A DNA stretch of 64,000 nt from Micromonospora costi (GCF_003626655.1 NZ_RBAN01000002.1:558001-622000), one strand, 5' to 3'. Counted from the stretch's first letter, positions 25,866-35,485 are shown. Notes: a model not told the origin generated them from the letters alone. Translations and numbers: made by a program.

Positions 25866-26512
25866 GGATCGTCGTCTTCGGCGCCACCGGCATGGTGGGG
25901 CAGGGTGTGCTGCGGGAGTGCCTGCTGGCCGAGGACGTCCGCGAGGTGCTCGTGATCGGGCGGACGCCGACCGGGGCGCGGCACCCGAAGCTGCGCGAGA
26001 TCGTCCTGGCCGACGTCGGCGAGCTGGACGGGGTACGCGAGGACCTGGTCGGCGTGGACGCCTGCTTCTACTGCCTCGGTGTGTCGTCGCTGGGCCTGGA
26101 CGAGGCCACGTACACGCGGATCAGTTACGACTACCCGGTGGCGGCGGCGCGGGTGCTCGCGCAGGTGAGCCCGGCCGCGACGTTCGTCTACGTCTCCGGC
26201 GTGGGCACCGACTCGTCCGAGCGGGGGCGGGTGATGTGGGCGCGGGTCAAGGGTCGTACCGAGAACGCGGTGCTCGACCTGCTGCCTCGCGGGTACGCGG
26301 CGCGACCGGGATTTATCCAGCCGACGCACGGGGTGGTGTCGAAGACCCGCTGGTACCGGCTCGGGTACGCGGTGACCCGTCCGCTCTTCCCGCTGCTGCG
26401 CCGGCTGTTCCCGAACCAGGTGACGACCACGGACCGGCTCGGCCGGGCGATGCTGCGGGTGGCCCGGGAGGGCTCACCGCGGCGGGTGCTGGCGGGCCGG
26501 GACCTGGCCTGA
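25862..26512 (+). CDS. NAD(P)-binding Rossmann-fold epimerase-like protein
   Basis: A 216-residue protein: GATGMVGQGVLREC is the nucleotide-binding motif at residues 8-21. It belongs to the atypical SDR group with NmrA/HTATIP2-like members (CFYCLGVSSLGLDEATYTRI, FVYVSGVGTD, WARVKGRTENAVLDL with the Tyr-x-x-x-Lys equivalent replaced by a W-x-R-V-K pattern). Translation is coupled to the TetR gene by a 4-base overlap. Possibly a redox-sensing or reductase protein; the substrate is unknown. Confidence 0.85.
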   Translation: MRIVVFGATGMVGQGVLRECLLAEDVREVLVIGRTPTGARHPKLREIVLADVGELDGVREDLVGVDACFYCLGVSSLGLDEATYTRISYDYPVAAARVLAQVSPAATFVYVSGVGTDSSERGRVMWARVKGRTENAVLDLLPRGYAARPGFIQPTHGVVSKTRWYRLGYAVTRPLFPLLRRLFPNQVTTTDRLGRAMLRVAREGSPRRVLAGRDLA

Positions 26513-26536
26513 GCCGCCCCCGCGCGCGGGTGGTGG

Positions 26537-27697
26537 TCAGCCGATCCGGGCGAGCGCCTGCGCGAGGTCGGCGCGCAGGTCCTCGGGGTCCTCGAGACCG
26601 ACCGAGATCCGCAGCAGGCCGCCGGCCGGTTTCGCGTCGCCCTCGACGGGGCGGTGGGTGAGCGAGGCGGGGTGCTGGATGAGGGTGTCCACGCCGCCGA
26701 GCGACACCGCGTGGGTGATGAGCTGGCAGGCGCCGGCGACGGTGGCGGCGGCGGGCGCGCCGCCGCGTACCTCGATGGCGAGCAGGCTGCCGGTGCCGCT
26801 CAGCTGCCGGCCGACGAGCCCGGCGGGGTCCTGCACGGACGGGTGGTGCACGCGTTCGACGGCGGGGTGGTGGGCGAGCCAGGCGGCGAGCTTCTCCGCG
26901 GCGGACTGCTGGGCGCGGACGCGGACGGGCAGGGTCTGGAGTCCGCGGTGCAGCAGGTACGCCCCGAGCGGGTGGAGGATGGCGCCGGTGACGGCACGTA
27001 CCTGGCGCAGGCGGGTGGCCCAGGCGTCGTCGCAGGCGACCGCGCCGGCGAGGACGTCGCCGTGCCCCCCGATGCTCTTGGTGGCGCTGTGCAGGACGAG
27101 GGTGGCGCCGTGGCGGGCGGGTTGCTGGAGCACCGGGGTGGCGACGGTGTTGTCGACGAGCAGCGGCACGGCGCCGGCGGCGTGGGCCACGGCGGCGATG
27201 TCGACGAGGTCGAGGGTGGGGTTGGCCGGGGTTTCGAGGACGACGAGCGCGGTGTCGGGGCGTACGGCGGCGGCGACCTCGTCGGGGCGGGCCCAGGTGA
27301 CGGTGGTGCCGAGCAGGCCGGTGGCGAGGACGTGGTCGGTGCCGCCGTAGAGGGGGCGGACGGCGACGACGTGCCGGTGGCCGTCGCGGGTGGCGGCGAG
27401 CAGGGTGGCGGTGAGGGCCGCCATGCCGCTGGCGAAGGCGACGGCCGCGGTGGTGCCTTCGAGGTCGGCGAGGGCGGTTTCGAACCGGGCCACGGTGGGG
27501 TTCCAGAGCCGTTGGTAGACGGCGCTGTCGCCGGGCGTCAGCGTCCCGCCGGTGGCGAGGTTCTCGTAGGCGTCGCCGCCGGCGGTGACCGAGGGCAGCG
27601 GGTTGGTGGTGGACAGGTCGATGGGTGGGACGTGGACGCCGAGGGCGGTGAGGTCGTCGCGTCCGGCGTGTACGGCGCGGGTGTCCACGGTCGTCAT
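26537..27697 (-). CDS. PLP-dependent transsulfuration enzyme (cystathionine gamma-lyase/synthase family)
   Basis: A 386-residue Cys/Met-metabolism PLP enzyme. The cofactor lysine lies in SATKSIGGHGDVLAG, the PLP-binding region is FASGMAALTATL and LVVLETPANPTLDLVDI, and it starts TTVDTRAVHAGRDD. Members make or break cystathionine, methionine or related thioethers; I cannot tell lyase from synthase. ATG 27697 matches the usual N-terminus; ATG 27715 is in frame but overlaps a palindrome that looks like an operator. It is divergent from an Lrp-type regulator, which probably controls it. Confidence 0.9.
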   Translation of the reverse strand: MTTVDTRAVHAGRDDLTALGVHVPPIDLSTTNPLPSVTAGGDAYENLATGGTLTPGDSAVYQRLWNPTVARFETALADLEGTTAAVAFASGMAALTATLLAATRDGHRHVVAVRPLYGGTDHVLATGLLGTTVTWARPDEVAAAVRPDTALVVLETPANPTLDLVDIAAVAHAAGAVPLLVDNTVATPVLQQPARHGATLVLHSATKSIGGHGDVLAGAVACDDAWATRLRQVRAVTGAILHPLGAYLLHRGLQTLPVRVRAQQSAAEKLAAWLAHHPAVERVHHPSVQDPAGLVGRQLSGTGSLLAIEVRGGAPAAATVAGACQLITHAVSLGGVDTLIQHPASLTHRPVEGDAKPAGGLLRISVGLEDPEDLRADLAQALARIG

Positions 27698-27711
27698 GGC
27701 GGAAGCGTCGA

Positions 27712-27726
27712 ACATCAGGCTGATGT
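27712..27726. promoter_or_regulatory. candidate Lrp/AsnC operator
   Basis: A perfect 15-bp palindrome, ACATCAG-G-CTGATGT, lies between the divergent PLP enzyme and Lrp genes. Lrp-type regulators commonly bind such sites next to the gene they sense for. Confidence 0.5.
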
Positions 27727-27798
27727 CACGCAAGAGATCCGAACATGATTCTGTGAATGGCATTTGAGGAAGGGTTGCGTTCGGTGGAGGATGCTCGC

Positions 27799-28278
27799 AT
27801 GACCCCTGCACCGAACGATCTGCGGTCGTTTCCGGCCCTCGACGACGTCGACCGCGCGATCCTCACCGAGTTGGCGGCCGACGGGCGGCTGCCGAACAAC
27901 GCGCTCGCCGAGCGGGTCGGGGTGGCGCCGTCGACGTGTCTGGCGCGTACCCGGGCGCTGCGGGAGAGCGGGGCGATCCGGGGTTTCCACGCCGAGATCG
28001 ACCCGGCGGCGCTGGGCCTGCCGTTGCAGGCGCTGGTGTCGGTCCGGCTCAGCGCGCACGAGCGGCCGGTGGTGGACGCGTTCCGGGCCCGGTCGGTGCG
28101 GTTCCCGGGGGTGGTGTCGGTGTTCCACGTGGCCGGTGCGGAGGACTACGTGCTGCACGTACGGGCGGCGTCGGCCGACGCGCTGCGGGACTTCGTGCTG
28201 GACCACCTGGCGGTGGATCCGGCGGTGCAGCACACGCAGACGAGTCTGATCTTCGAGCAGGCGCGCGGCGTGGGCTGA
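27799..28278 (+). CDS. Lrp/AsnC-family transcriptional regulator
   Basis: A 159-residue regulator. The N-terminal helix-turn-helix is [40 protein letters not shown], and the C-terminal RAM (ligand-binding) domain begins around [23 protein letters not shown] 27799 has GGAGG eight bases upstream; a longer frame to 27757 is open. Divergent from the transsulfuration gene, so a role in sulfur amino-acid control is likely, by analogy with other divergently encoded Lrp regulators. Confidence 0.9.
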   Translation: MTPAPNDLRSFPALDDVDRAILTELAADGRLPNNALAERVGVAPSTCLARTRALRESGAIRGFHAEIDPAALGLPLQALVSVRLSAHERPVVDAFRARSVRFPGVVSVFHVAGAEDYVLHVRAASADALRDFVLDHLAVDPAVQHTQTSLIFEQARGVG

Positions 28279-28324
28279 GTCGCTTGCGGGAACAAATCCG
28301 GCACGCGACGGGTTGGCGAAGCGT

Positions 28325-29335
28325 GTGATCGACGTACCGCTCTCCGTTCTTGACCTTGCGCCGGTCGCCACCGGCGCCTCCGCCGGCGAGGCCCTGCGGC
28401 ACACGACCGAGTTGGCCCGGCGCACCGAGGAGTTGGGCTACCACCGGTTCTGGGTGGCCGAGCACCACAACATGCCGGCCATCGCGAGTTCCGCGCCGGC
28501 CGTGCTCATCGCGCACCTCGCGGCGGCGACCTCGACGATCCGGCTCGGTTCGGGTGGCGTGATGCTGCCCAACCACGCGCCGCTGGTGGTGGCCGAGCAG
28601 TTCGGCACCCTCGAGGCGTTGCATCCGGGCCGTATCGACCTGGGCATCGGCCGCGCCCCCGGCACCGACCAGGTGACCGCGCTGGCGCTGCGCCGGACCA
28701 TGGAGGGGCTGTCGGCCGAGGGCTTCCCCCGCGAGCTGGCCGACCTCATGAACTACTTCAGCGGCGAGGAGCCGGGCCCGATCACGGCGACCCCGGGTCG
28801 GGGTCTGCAGCCCGCGATCTGGCTGCTCGGGTCGAGTGGTTTCAGCGCGCAGCTGGCCGGCCTGCTCGGGCTGCCGTTCTCGTTCGCGCACCACTTCAGC
28901 GCGCAGAACACCCTGCCCGCCCTGGCGCTGTACCGGCAGAGTTTCCGGCCGTCGCAGTGGCTGGACAAGCCGTACGCCATGGTGGCGGTGAACGCGATCT
29001 GCGCGGACACCGACGAGCGGGCGGAGTGGCTGTCCGGGCCGGGGGCGCTGTCGTTCCTGAAGCTGCGGTCGGGTCGTCCGGCGCCGCTCGCGACGCCGGA
29101 GGAGGCGGCGGCCTACCCGTACACCGAGGTGGAGCGGGAGTTCGTCGTGCAGCGCCGGGAGGGGCAGGCCATGGGTTCGCCGGAGACGGTACGGCGGCAG
29201 CTGTCCGAGCTGCTGGAGCGCACCGGCGCGGACGAGCTGATGATCACCACGATGGTGTACGACGTCGAGGACCGGGTGCGCTCGTACGAGCTGATCGCCG
29301 AGCAGGTGGCCGGCGGCCTGCGCCGGAACGCCTGA
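28325..29335 (+). CDS. luciferase-like (LLM class) flavin-dependent oxidoreductase
   Basis: A 336-residue F420- or FMN-dependent TIM-barrel protein. It starts [20 protein letters not shown] and has [18 protein letters not shown], the typical bacterial luciferase-like strand-1/2 motif, and [14 protein letters not shown]. The group called MsnO8/YhbW-like oxidoreductases shares this N-terminus. GTG 28325 is used, with TTG 28313 also in frame. Gap to the Lrp gene is 46 bp, so the two may be co-transcribed. Substrate unknown. Confidence 0.88.
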   Translation: MIDVPLSVLDLAPVATGASAGEALRHTTELARRTEELGYHRFWVAEHHNMPAIASSAPAVLIAHLAAATSTIRLGSGGVMLPNHAPLVVAEQFGTLEALHPGRIDLGIGRAPGTDQVTALALRRTMEGLSAEGFPRELADLMNYFSGEEPGPITATPGRGLQPAIWLLGSSGFSAQLAGLLGLPFSFAHHFSAQNTLPALALYRQSFRPSQWLDKPYAMVAVNAICADTDERAEWLSGPGALSFLKLRSGRPAPLATPEEAAAYPYTEVEREFVVQRREGQAMGSPETVRRQLSELLERTGADELMITTMVYDVEDRVRSYELIAEQVAGGLRRNA

Positions 29336-29564
29336 AACACGATCTTCACGCCGGCGTCACCCCCGCGACCCGGACGCCGCCTAGGTTTGGTGCCGGTGGT
29401 GGTACGGCATCCCCGGTCGGGACGGGTCGGGGATGCCGCGGTGTGGCGCACCGGGCCGGGGCTGTGCGGATTCCGCGGCCGCGGCCCGGTGCCTGCCGCC
29501 GGGGGCGGGTCGCCCTCTTGCCAGCCGGCCACATTGTTGATCGACTCCACGGGTGGCTGCGCAC

Positions 29565-30986
29565 ATGGATCCCGAGGAGTTCCGGCGTGCCGGGTACGCC
29601 GTGGTGGACTGGATCGCCGACTACTGGTCGACGCTGGGGCGACGCCCGGTGGTCTCGCCCGACCCGCCGGGCGCGGTGGCGGCGGCCCTGCCGCCCGGCC
29701 CGACGGCGCACGGCGAGCCGGTCGACGCGGTCCTGGCCGACCTGGACGCGCTGATCGCGCCGCGGTTGACGCACTGGCAGCATCCGGGCTTCTTCGGGTA
29801 CTTCCCGGCCAACACCTCCGGCCCCAGCGTGCTGGGCGATCTCGTCAGCTCCGGCCTCGGCGTGCAGGGCATGCTCTGGGCCACCGGCCCGGCCTGCACG
29901 GAGTTGGAGACGGTGATGATGGACTGGCTCGCCGGGCTGCTCGACCTGCCCGAGCGGTTCCGGTCGCACACCCGTGGCGGCGGCGTCATCCAGGACTCGG
30001 CGTCCTCGGCCACCCTCGTCGCCACGCTCGCGGCGCTGCACCGGGCCAGCGGCGGGCGGTGGCGTGAGGTGGGCGTCGACCGGCGGTACCGGGCGTACAC
30101 GTCGACGCACGGGCACTCCTCCATCGAGAAGGCGGCCCGGATCGCCGGGCTGGGCGCCGACGGCGTCCGGGCGGTCGAGGTGGACCCGGGCAGCCAGGCG
30201 ATGCGCCCGGAGGCGCTGCGGGCCGCGATCGAGGCGGACCGGGCGGCCGGTGACGTGCCCGCGATCGTGGTGGCCACCATCGGGACGACCTCCACCACGG
30301 CCGTGGACCCGCTGCCGGAGATCGGGGCGATCTGCGCGGAGTACGGGATCTGGCTGCACGTGGACGCCGCGTACGCGGGCGCCGCGGCGGTCTGCCCGGA
30401 GCTGCGCTGGTCGCACGCCGGCCTGGAGCACGCCGACTCGTACTGCTTCGACCCGCACAAGTGGCTGCTCACCGGCTTCGACTGCGACGCGTTCTGGGTG
30501 GCGGACCGGGGTGAGCTCATCGAGGCGCTGACCGTGATGCCGGAGTTCCTGCGCAACGCGGCCACGGAGTCCGGCGCGGTGATCGACTACCGGGACTGGC
30601 AGGTGCCGCTGGGCCGCCGATTTCGGGCGTTGAAGCTCTGGTTCGTGCTGCGCTGGTACGGCGTGGAGGGGCTGCGGGCGCACGTCCGCCGCGGGGTGGA
30701 GCTGGCCGCCCGCTTCGCCGACCGGGTCCGCGCCGACGACCGGTTCGAGCTGGCCGCGCCGCATCCGTTCTCGCTGGTCTGCTTCCGGCTGCGTAGCGGC
30801 GACGACGTCAACGCCGCGCTGCTGGCCCGGGTCAACGGCACCGGCCGGGTGCACCTCACGCACACGCGGGTGGACGGTGCGCACACGTTGCGGCTGGCGG
30901 TGGGCTCGCCGTACACCACGGAGGCGCACGTCGACGAGGCGTGGGAGCTGCTGCGGACCGGGGCCGACGAGCTGCTGGCCCGCTGA
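29565..30986 (+). CDS. PLP-dependent aromatic-L-amino-acid decarboxylase family protein
   Basis: A 473-residue group II decarboxylase. Signatures are WQHPGFFGYFPANTSGPSVL near residue 70, TSTHGHSSIEKAARIAGLG (catalytic His), HVDAAYAGAA (PLP-binding Asp) and the cofactor Lys in DPHKWLLTGFDCDAFW. Members decarboxylate L-DOPA, tryptophan, tyrosine or phenylalanine to the amines; the choice among these cannot be made here. It starts at ATG 29565, with the GTG 29553 alternative in frame. The 229 bp between this and the preceding oxidoreductase shows no gene. Confidence 0.9.
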   Translation: MDPEEFRRAGYAVVDWIADYWSTLGRRPVVSPDPPGAVAAALPPGPTAHGEPVDAVLADLDALIAPRLTHWQHPGFFGYFPANTSGPSVLGDLVSSGLGVQGMLWATGPACTELETVMMDWLAGLLDLPERFRSHTRGGGVIQDSASSATLVATLAALHRASGGRWREVGVDRRYRAYTSTHGHSSIEKAARIAGLGADGVRAVEVDPGSQAMRPEALRAAIEADRAAGDVPAIVVATIGTTSTTAVDPLPEIGAICAEYGIWLHVDAAYAGAAAVCPELRWSHAGLEHADSYCFDPHKWLLTGFDCDAFWVADRGELIEALTVMPEFLRNAATESGAVIDYRDWQVPLGRRFRALKLWFVLRWYGVEGLRAHVRRGVELAARFADRVRADDRFELAAPHPFSLVCFRLRSGDDVNAALLARVNGTGRVHLTHTRVDGAHTLRLAVGSPYTTEAHVDEAWELLRTGADELLAR

Positions 30987-31066
30987 CCTCGCGGCACCGC
31001 CATCCCGGTCACCGCTCGTCACGGGGCGTCACCGCGCCGGAGGGCGTCGACATCCCCCGTCGGCGC

Positions 31067-31189
31067 CTTTGCTCTGCACCCCTGGATGCACCAGGCACGG
31101 TGCGTGACCGTCACCGCTGCGCCGATTCGCGGCCACTCCGCTCCAGCGGCAGCTCAGCGCGGTGGTGCATCGGCGGGTGCAGAGCAAAG
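31067..31189. repeat. 123-bp long-armed inverted repeat
   Basis: Both 27-base ends begin CTTTGCTCTGCACCC when read inward from each side and match at 24 of 27 positions (right arm 31163-31189). The middle 69 bases include GATTCGCGGCCACTCCGC and TCCAGCGGCAG. It sits in the 308-bp gap between the decarboxylase gene and the convergent TauE gene, which has nothing else recognisable. It could serve as a bidirectional terminator. Confidence 0.85.
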
Positions 31190-31294
31190 CGTCGGAAGGG
31201 GCGGTGGGGCGGGTCCGGCGGGAGGTGACGTTCCGTGACGTCACGCGGTGTGACGGCACGCCGGGGCGCGCTGATCACCCGACGGGCCGGGGCG

Positions 31295-32224
31295 TCAGAC
31301 GTCGGCGCCGACGGCCACCGGGCGCGACGCGGCGCTACCGGGGGCGGCGCCGGCCAAGGCCCGGGCCCGGCGGGTGCCCCCCAGCGCCCGCACGGCCAGG
31401 GCCAGGGCGGCGACCCAACCGGCGGCGAGCAGCCCGTACGTCAGGGCCGTGAGGCCGCCGCCCACGTTGCCAACGCGCAGCAGCGTCCGGGCGTTGGTCA
31501 GCACGATCACGCCGCCGACCGCGGCGCCCAGCAGTTGGGCCGGGACGATCCGCACCAGCCAGGCGGCCACCGGCGCGGCGATGAGGCCACCGACCAGCAG
31601 TGCGGCGACGGTGGGCAGCAGGAAGCCCTCGGAGCCGAGGCCGATGAGGAAGCCGGCGCTCGCGGCGGCGGCCACCACGAACTCGGCCGTGTCCACCGAG
31701 CCGATCACCCGGCGCGGTTCCAGCCGCCCGGAGACCAGCAGCGCCGGGGTGGCGACGGGACCCCAGCCACCGCCGCCGGTCGCGTCGACGAAGCCGGCGA
31801 CCAGACCGAGCGGGCCGAGGAACCGGCCGCGCAGCCGGCCGGCGGCGCGGGCGGCGCGCAGCGGCCGGGAGAACCGGATCAGCAGGTACGCGCCGAGCGC
31901 CAGCAGGATCCCGGCCATCCACGGCGCGGCGGACTCGGTGGAGATGGAGCTGAGGAACGTGGCGCCCGCGAAGGCGCCGAGCGCGCCCGGCACGGCGATG
32001 CGGGCCACAACCCGCCAGTCGACGTTGCCGAACCGCCAGTGCGCGACGCCGGCGGCGAGCGTGGTGCCGATCTCGGCGAGGTGCACCGAGGCGGACGCGG
32101 CGGCCGGGGCGACCCCGGCGACGAGCAGCAGGGTCGAGGAGGTCAGCCCGTACGCCATCCCGAGGGAACCGTCGACCAGTTGCGCGGCGAGCCCGACCAG
32201 GGCGAGGACCAGTAGCTTGCGCAC
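31295..32224 (-). CDS. sulfite exporter TauE/SafE family permease
   Basis: A 309-residue membrane protein of about eight helices. The family pattern is AAQLVDGSLGMAYGLTSSTL at the first helix, with DATGGGGWGPVATPALLVSG in the second half repeating it. This group exports small anions such as sulfite or sulfonates, mostly by analogy. GTG 32224 is used because GGGGAG lies five bases upstream; a TTG farther upstream (32269) is open. It is read with the Rrf2 gene 124 bp upstream, and may be controlled by it. Confidence 0.88.
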   Translation of the reverse strand: MRKLLVLALVGLAAQLVDGSLGMAYGLTSSTLLLVAGVAPAAASASVHLAEIGTTLAAGVAHWRFGNVDWRVVARIAVPGALGAFAGATFLSSISTESAAPWMAGILLALGAYLLIRFSRPLRAARAAGRLRGRFLGPLGLVAGFVDATGGGGWGPVATPALLVSGRLEPRRVIGSVDTAEFVVAAAASAGFLIGLGSEGFLLPTVAALLVGGLIAAPVAAWLVRIVPAQLLGAAVGGVIVLTNARTLLRVGNVGGGLTALTYGLLAAGWVAALALAVRALGGTRRARALAGAAPGSAASRPVAVGADV

Positions 32225-32348
32225 GAGCTCCCCTGACTTTTCGGCAAGTCCTATCGGCTTGGTCGACAATGCGGCACGGACGGGCTCCGGTCAAGTGCCT
32301 GATCGATGGATGGGACGGGCCGGCGCGCCGTCACCGGCTACCGGTGAC

Positions 32349-32813
32349 TCAGGTCCAGGCGCGGGGGTCGGCCGCCAGCTCGGTGACCCGCGCGGGAAGA
32401 GCGCCGCCCGCCACGTCGGCGACGGTCACCAGCTCCAGGATCTCCCGCTCGCTGGCGCGCAGGGCGATCCAGACCTCCTGCAGGGCGCGCGCCGCGCCGT
32501 GGTAGCCGAGCTGCTCGGGCCGCTGCCCGCGGATGTGGGCGAGCGGCCCGTCGATCACGCGGATGACCTCGGCCAGCGAGATCTCGTTCGCGGGACGGGC
32601 CAGCCAGTAGCCGCCCTCCGGGCCGCGCTGAGCGTGCACGATGCCACCGCGGCGCAGCTGGAGCAGGATGCTCTCCAGGAACTTCGGCGGGATCTCCTGC
32701 GCCCGGGCGATCTGCTCGGCGGTGACCGGTCGGCTCCGGCCGGGCCCGGTGGCCGTGGCCGCCAGCTCGACGGCCGCGCGAAGGGCGTAGTCGACCCGGG
32801 CGGAGAGGCGCAT
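32349..32813 (-). CDS. Rrf2-family transcriptional regulator without cysteine
   Basis: A 154-residue Rrf2 protein: MRLSARVDYALRAAVELA, EIPPKFLESILLQLRRGGIV, RGPEGGYWLARPANEISLAE is the winged-helix core. It has no cysteine at all, so it cannot bind the Fe-S cluster of IscR/NsrR/RirA; it belongs with CymR-type members that sense through a partner or small molecule. The TauE exporter gene lies downstream on the same strand, which suggests a sulfur-related regulon (inference). Confidence 0.9.
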   Translation of the reverse strand: MRLSARVDYALRAAVELAATATGPGRSRPVTAEQIARAQEIPPKFLESILLQLRRGGIVHAQRGPEGGYWLARPANEISLAEVIRVIDGPLAHIRGQRPEQLGYHGAARALQEVWIALRASEREILELVTVADVAGGALPARVTELAADPRAWT

Positions 32814-32875
32814 GCGGCAAGGTTAGCCGCCCGTCCGGCCGCCCCGGCCGCCGCCCCTCGGCGGCCCGCCGGCGC

Positions 32876-33760
32876 TCAGTCGCCCACGCGGCGCAGCAGA
32901 CCCTCCTGCACGGCGCTGGCGATCTGCCGGCCGTCGGTGGTGAACATCCGGCCGGTGGCCAGCCCCCGCGCGCCGGACGCCGACGGGCTCCAGCAGTCGT
33001 AGAGGAACCACTCGTCCGCGCGGAACGGCCGGTGGAACCACAGCGCGTGGTCGAGGCTCGCCCCGACGACGCCGCCCGGGCCCCACACCTCGCCGTGCAC
33101 GGACAGCACCGAGTCGAGCAGCGTCAGGTCCGAGGCGTACGTGAGCGCGCAGGCGTGCAGCAGCGGGTCGTCCGGCAGCTTGCCGTCGATGCGCATCCAG
33201 ACCCGCTGGTGCGGGTTCGCGGGCCGGTCGCCGGGGCGTACCCAGCCGGGCTCGCCGACGTAGCGGACGTCGATGGGACGGGGGATCTGGGCCCAGATGC
33301 CGAGCCGCTCGGGGTAGCGGGCGAGCCGGTCGGTCATGGTGGGCACCTCGTCCGGGCCGGGGACGTCCGGTGGGGCGGGCGCCTGGTGGTCCAGCCCCTC
33401 CTCGGCGCGCTGGAACGAGGCCGACATGAAGAAGATCGGCTTGTCGTGCTGGAGGGCCACCGACCGGCGTACCGAGAAGGAGCGGCCGTCGCGGACGTTC
33501 TCCACCTGGTACTCGATCGGCTCGGCCGGGTCACCGGGCCGGACGAAGTAGCCGTGCAGCGAGTGCACGAAACGCTCCGCGTCCACGGTGCGGCCGGCGG
33601 CCACCAGCGCCTGGCCGGCGACCTGCCCGCCGTACACCCGCTGCGGCCCCACCGGCGGGCTCATCCCCCGGAAGGTCATCTCGCCGGTGTGCTCGAGGTC
33701 GAGCACCTCGAGCAGCTGGTCGACGGCGGCCTGGCCGACCGCGACCGTCGGACCGCTCAC
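32876..33760 (-). CDS. tesB: acyl-CoA thioesterase II
   Basis: A 294-residue double-hotdog thioesterase. It has LLEVLDLEHTGEMTFRGMSP, RVYGGQVAGQALVAAGRTV, HSLHGYFVRPGD in the first hotdog, and SLDHALWFHRPFRADEWFLY with the catalytic Asp region in the second. It hydrolyses acyl-CoA to free acid and CoA. GTG start overlaps the pyk stop (GTGA), so the two are translated together. The pyk-tesB pairing is the same as in M. tuberculosis (pykA-tesB1). Confidence 0.93.
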   Translation of the reverse strand: MSGPTVAVGQAAVDQLLEVLDLEHTGEMTFRGMSPPVGPQRVYGGQVAGQALVAAGRTVDAERFVHSLHGYFVRPGDPAEPIEYQVENVRDGRSFSVRRSVALQHDKPIFFMSASFQRAEEGLDHQAPAPPDVPGPDEVPTMTDRLARYPERLGIWAQIPRPIDVRYVGEPGWVRPGDRPANPHQRVWMRIDGKLPDDPLLHACALTYASDLTLLDSVLSVHGEVWGPGGVVGASLDHALWFHRPFRADEWFLYDCWSPSASGARGLATGRMFTTDGRQIASAVQEGLLRRVGD

Positions 33761-35205
33761 TGCAGCGCCCGCGCCGACGCCGCGTCGACCAGCGAGCCGA
33801 GCTGGTGTACGCGCAGCGTGTTGGTCGAGCCCGGGGTGCCGGGCGGGCTGCCCGCCACGATCACCACGTAGTCGCCCGGGTTGGCGCGGTTGAGGCCGAG
33901 CAGCGCCTGGTCGACCTGGCGGAACATGTCGTCGGTGTGCTCGACGAACGGCATGAGGAACGTCTCGACGCCCCAGGAGAGGGCGAGCTGGTTGCGCACC
34001 TCTGGCACGGGCGTGAAGGCCAGCAGCGGCAGGTCGCAGTGCAGCCGGCTGAGCCGCCGGACGGTGTCGCCGGTCTGGGAGAAGGCGACCATCGCCTTGG
34101 CGCCGATGGCCCGCGCGATCGAGGAGGCGGCCACGGTGAGCGCCCCGCCGTGCGTACGCGGGTCGTGCTGGAGCCGGGGCACCGCGATGGAGCCGGACTC
34201 GGTGGTCGTCACGATCTTGGCCATGGTGCTGACGGTCAGCACCGGGTACTTCCCGACGCTGGTCTCGCCGGAGAGCATCACCGCGTCCGCGCCGTCGAGC
34301 ACCGCGTTGGCCACGTCCGACGCCTCGGCGCGGGTCGGGCGGGAATTCTCGATCATGGAGTCGAGCATCTGGGTGGCCACGATGACCGGCTTCGCGTTCT
34401 CCCGGCAGAGCTGCACGGCCCGCTTCTGCACGAGCGGGACCTGGTCCAGCGGCAGCTCGACGCCGAGGTCGCCGCGGGCGACCATCACACCGTCGAAGGC
34501 CAGCACGATGGCCTCCAGGTGGTCCACGGCCTCCGGCTTCTCGACCTTCGCGAGCACCGGCCGCTGCACCCCGGCCTCGGCCATGATGGCGTGCACGAGC
34601 TTGATGTCGTCGGCCGAGCGGACGAACGACAGGGCGATCATGTCGACACCGAGCCCCAGGGCGAACCGCAGGTCCTCCGCGTCCTTCTCCGACAGGGCCG
34701 GCACGCTGACCGCCACGTTGGGCAGGGACACGCCCTTGTTGTTGGAGACCGGCCCGCCCTCGGTGACCAGGCAGCGGATGTCGTTGCCCTGCACGTCGGT
34801 GACCTCGACGGCGACCCGGCCGTCGTCGATCAGCAGCCGGTCGCCGGGCTTCACCTCCTGCGGCAGCTTCTTGTAGGTGCAGGAGACCCGCTCCTTGGTG
34901 CCGATGACGTCGTCACTGGTGATCACGACGGAGTCGCCGGTGCGCCACTCGTAGGGGCCGTCGGCGAACTTGCCGAGGCGGATCTTCGGGCCCTGGAGGT
35001 CGGCGAGGACGGCCACGGGCTGACCGGCGGCCTCGGCCGCCTCCCGGACGAGCCGGTAGACGGACTCGTGGTCGGCGTGGGTGCCGTGGCTGAAGTTGAG
35101 TCTCGCCACGTTCATCCCGGCCTCGACGAGCCCCCGGATGCGCTCCGGGGACGAGGTTGCGGGGCCGAGAGTGCAGACGATCTTCGCGCGGCGTGTCACG
35201 CCCAT
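33757..35205 (-). CDS. pyk: pyruvate kinase
   Basis: A 482-residue pyruvate kinase converting phosphoenolpyruvate and ADP to pyruvate and ATP. The N-terminal RRAKIVCTLGPATSSPERI, MNVARLNFSHG, the signature VLAKVEKPEAVDHLEAIVLA (catalytic Lys), DGVMVARGDLGVEL and SGETSVGKYP are all present. The C-terminal allosteric domain follows. ATG 35205 is chosen and GTG 35199 is also possible; an open frame to 35295 lacks conservation. It heads a two-gene unit with tesB. Confidence 0.96.
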   Translation of the reverse strand: MGVTRRAKIVCTLGPATSSPERIRGLVEAGMNVARLNFSHGTHADHESVYRLVREAAEAAGQPVAVLADLQGPKIRLGKFADGPYEWRTGDSVVITSDDVIGTKERVSCTYKKLPQEVKPGDRLLIDDGRVAVEVTDVQGNDIRCLVTEGGPVSNNKGVSLPNVAVSVPALSEKDAEDLRFALGLGVDMIALSFVRSADDIKLVHAIMAEAGVQRPVLAKVEKPEAVDHLEAIVLAFDGVMVARGDLGVELPLDQVPLVQKRAVQLCRENAKPVIVATQMLDSMIENSRPTRAEASDVANAVLDGADAVMLSGETSVGKYPVLTVSTMAKIVTTTESGSIAVPRLQHDPRTHGGALTVAASSIARAIGAKAMVAFSQTGDTVRRLSRLHCDLPLLAFTPVPEVRNQLALSWGVETFLMPFVEHTDDMFRQVDQALLGLNRANPGDYVVIVAGSPPGTPGSTNTLRVHQLGSLVDAASARALQ

Positions 35206-35485
35206 CAGGCTAGTCTCTCCTCCGGGTCGGGCTGCTGACCGACCCCTTGCGGGCTGCGGAACAATTCTCCACCGTCGCGCGGCGCGCGCCTTCATGGGCG
35301 GGCGGGACCGCAGCGGGGAACGTTGTGGCTGGCGGGCAACGGCGACCGCGCGCCGGGAATCGTACGCCCCCCGGCCGCGCCGGCCACCGGGGTCCTCCCG
35401 GGCAGGCCGTGGCCGCGACGGCGGCCGGCCGGCGCCCGGCTACCGGAACGGGCTCCCGGGGCGCGCGGCGGGCCCGCCGCCGGGG

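Noticed and set aside
31235..32215. 326-codon plus-strand frame opposite the TauE gene
   Set aside because: Antisense shadow of TauE with no start signal.
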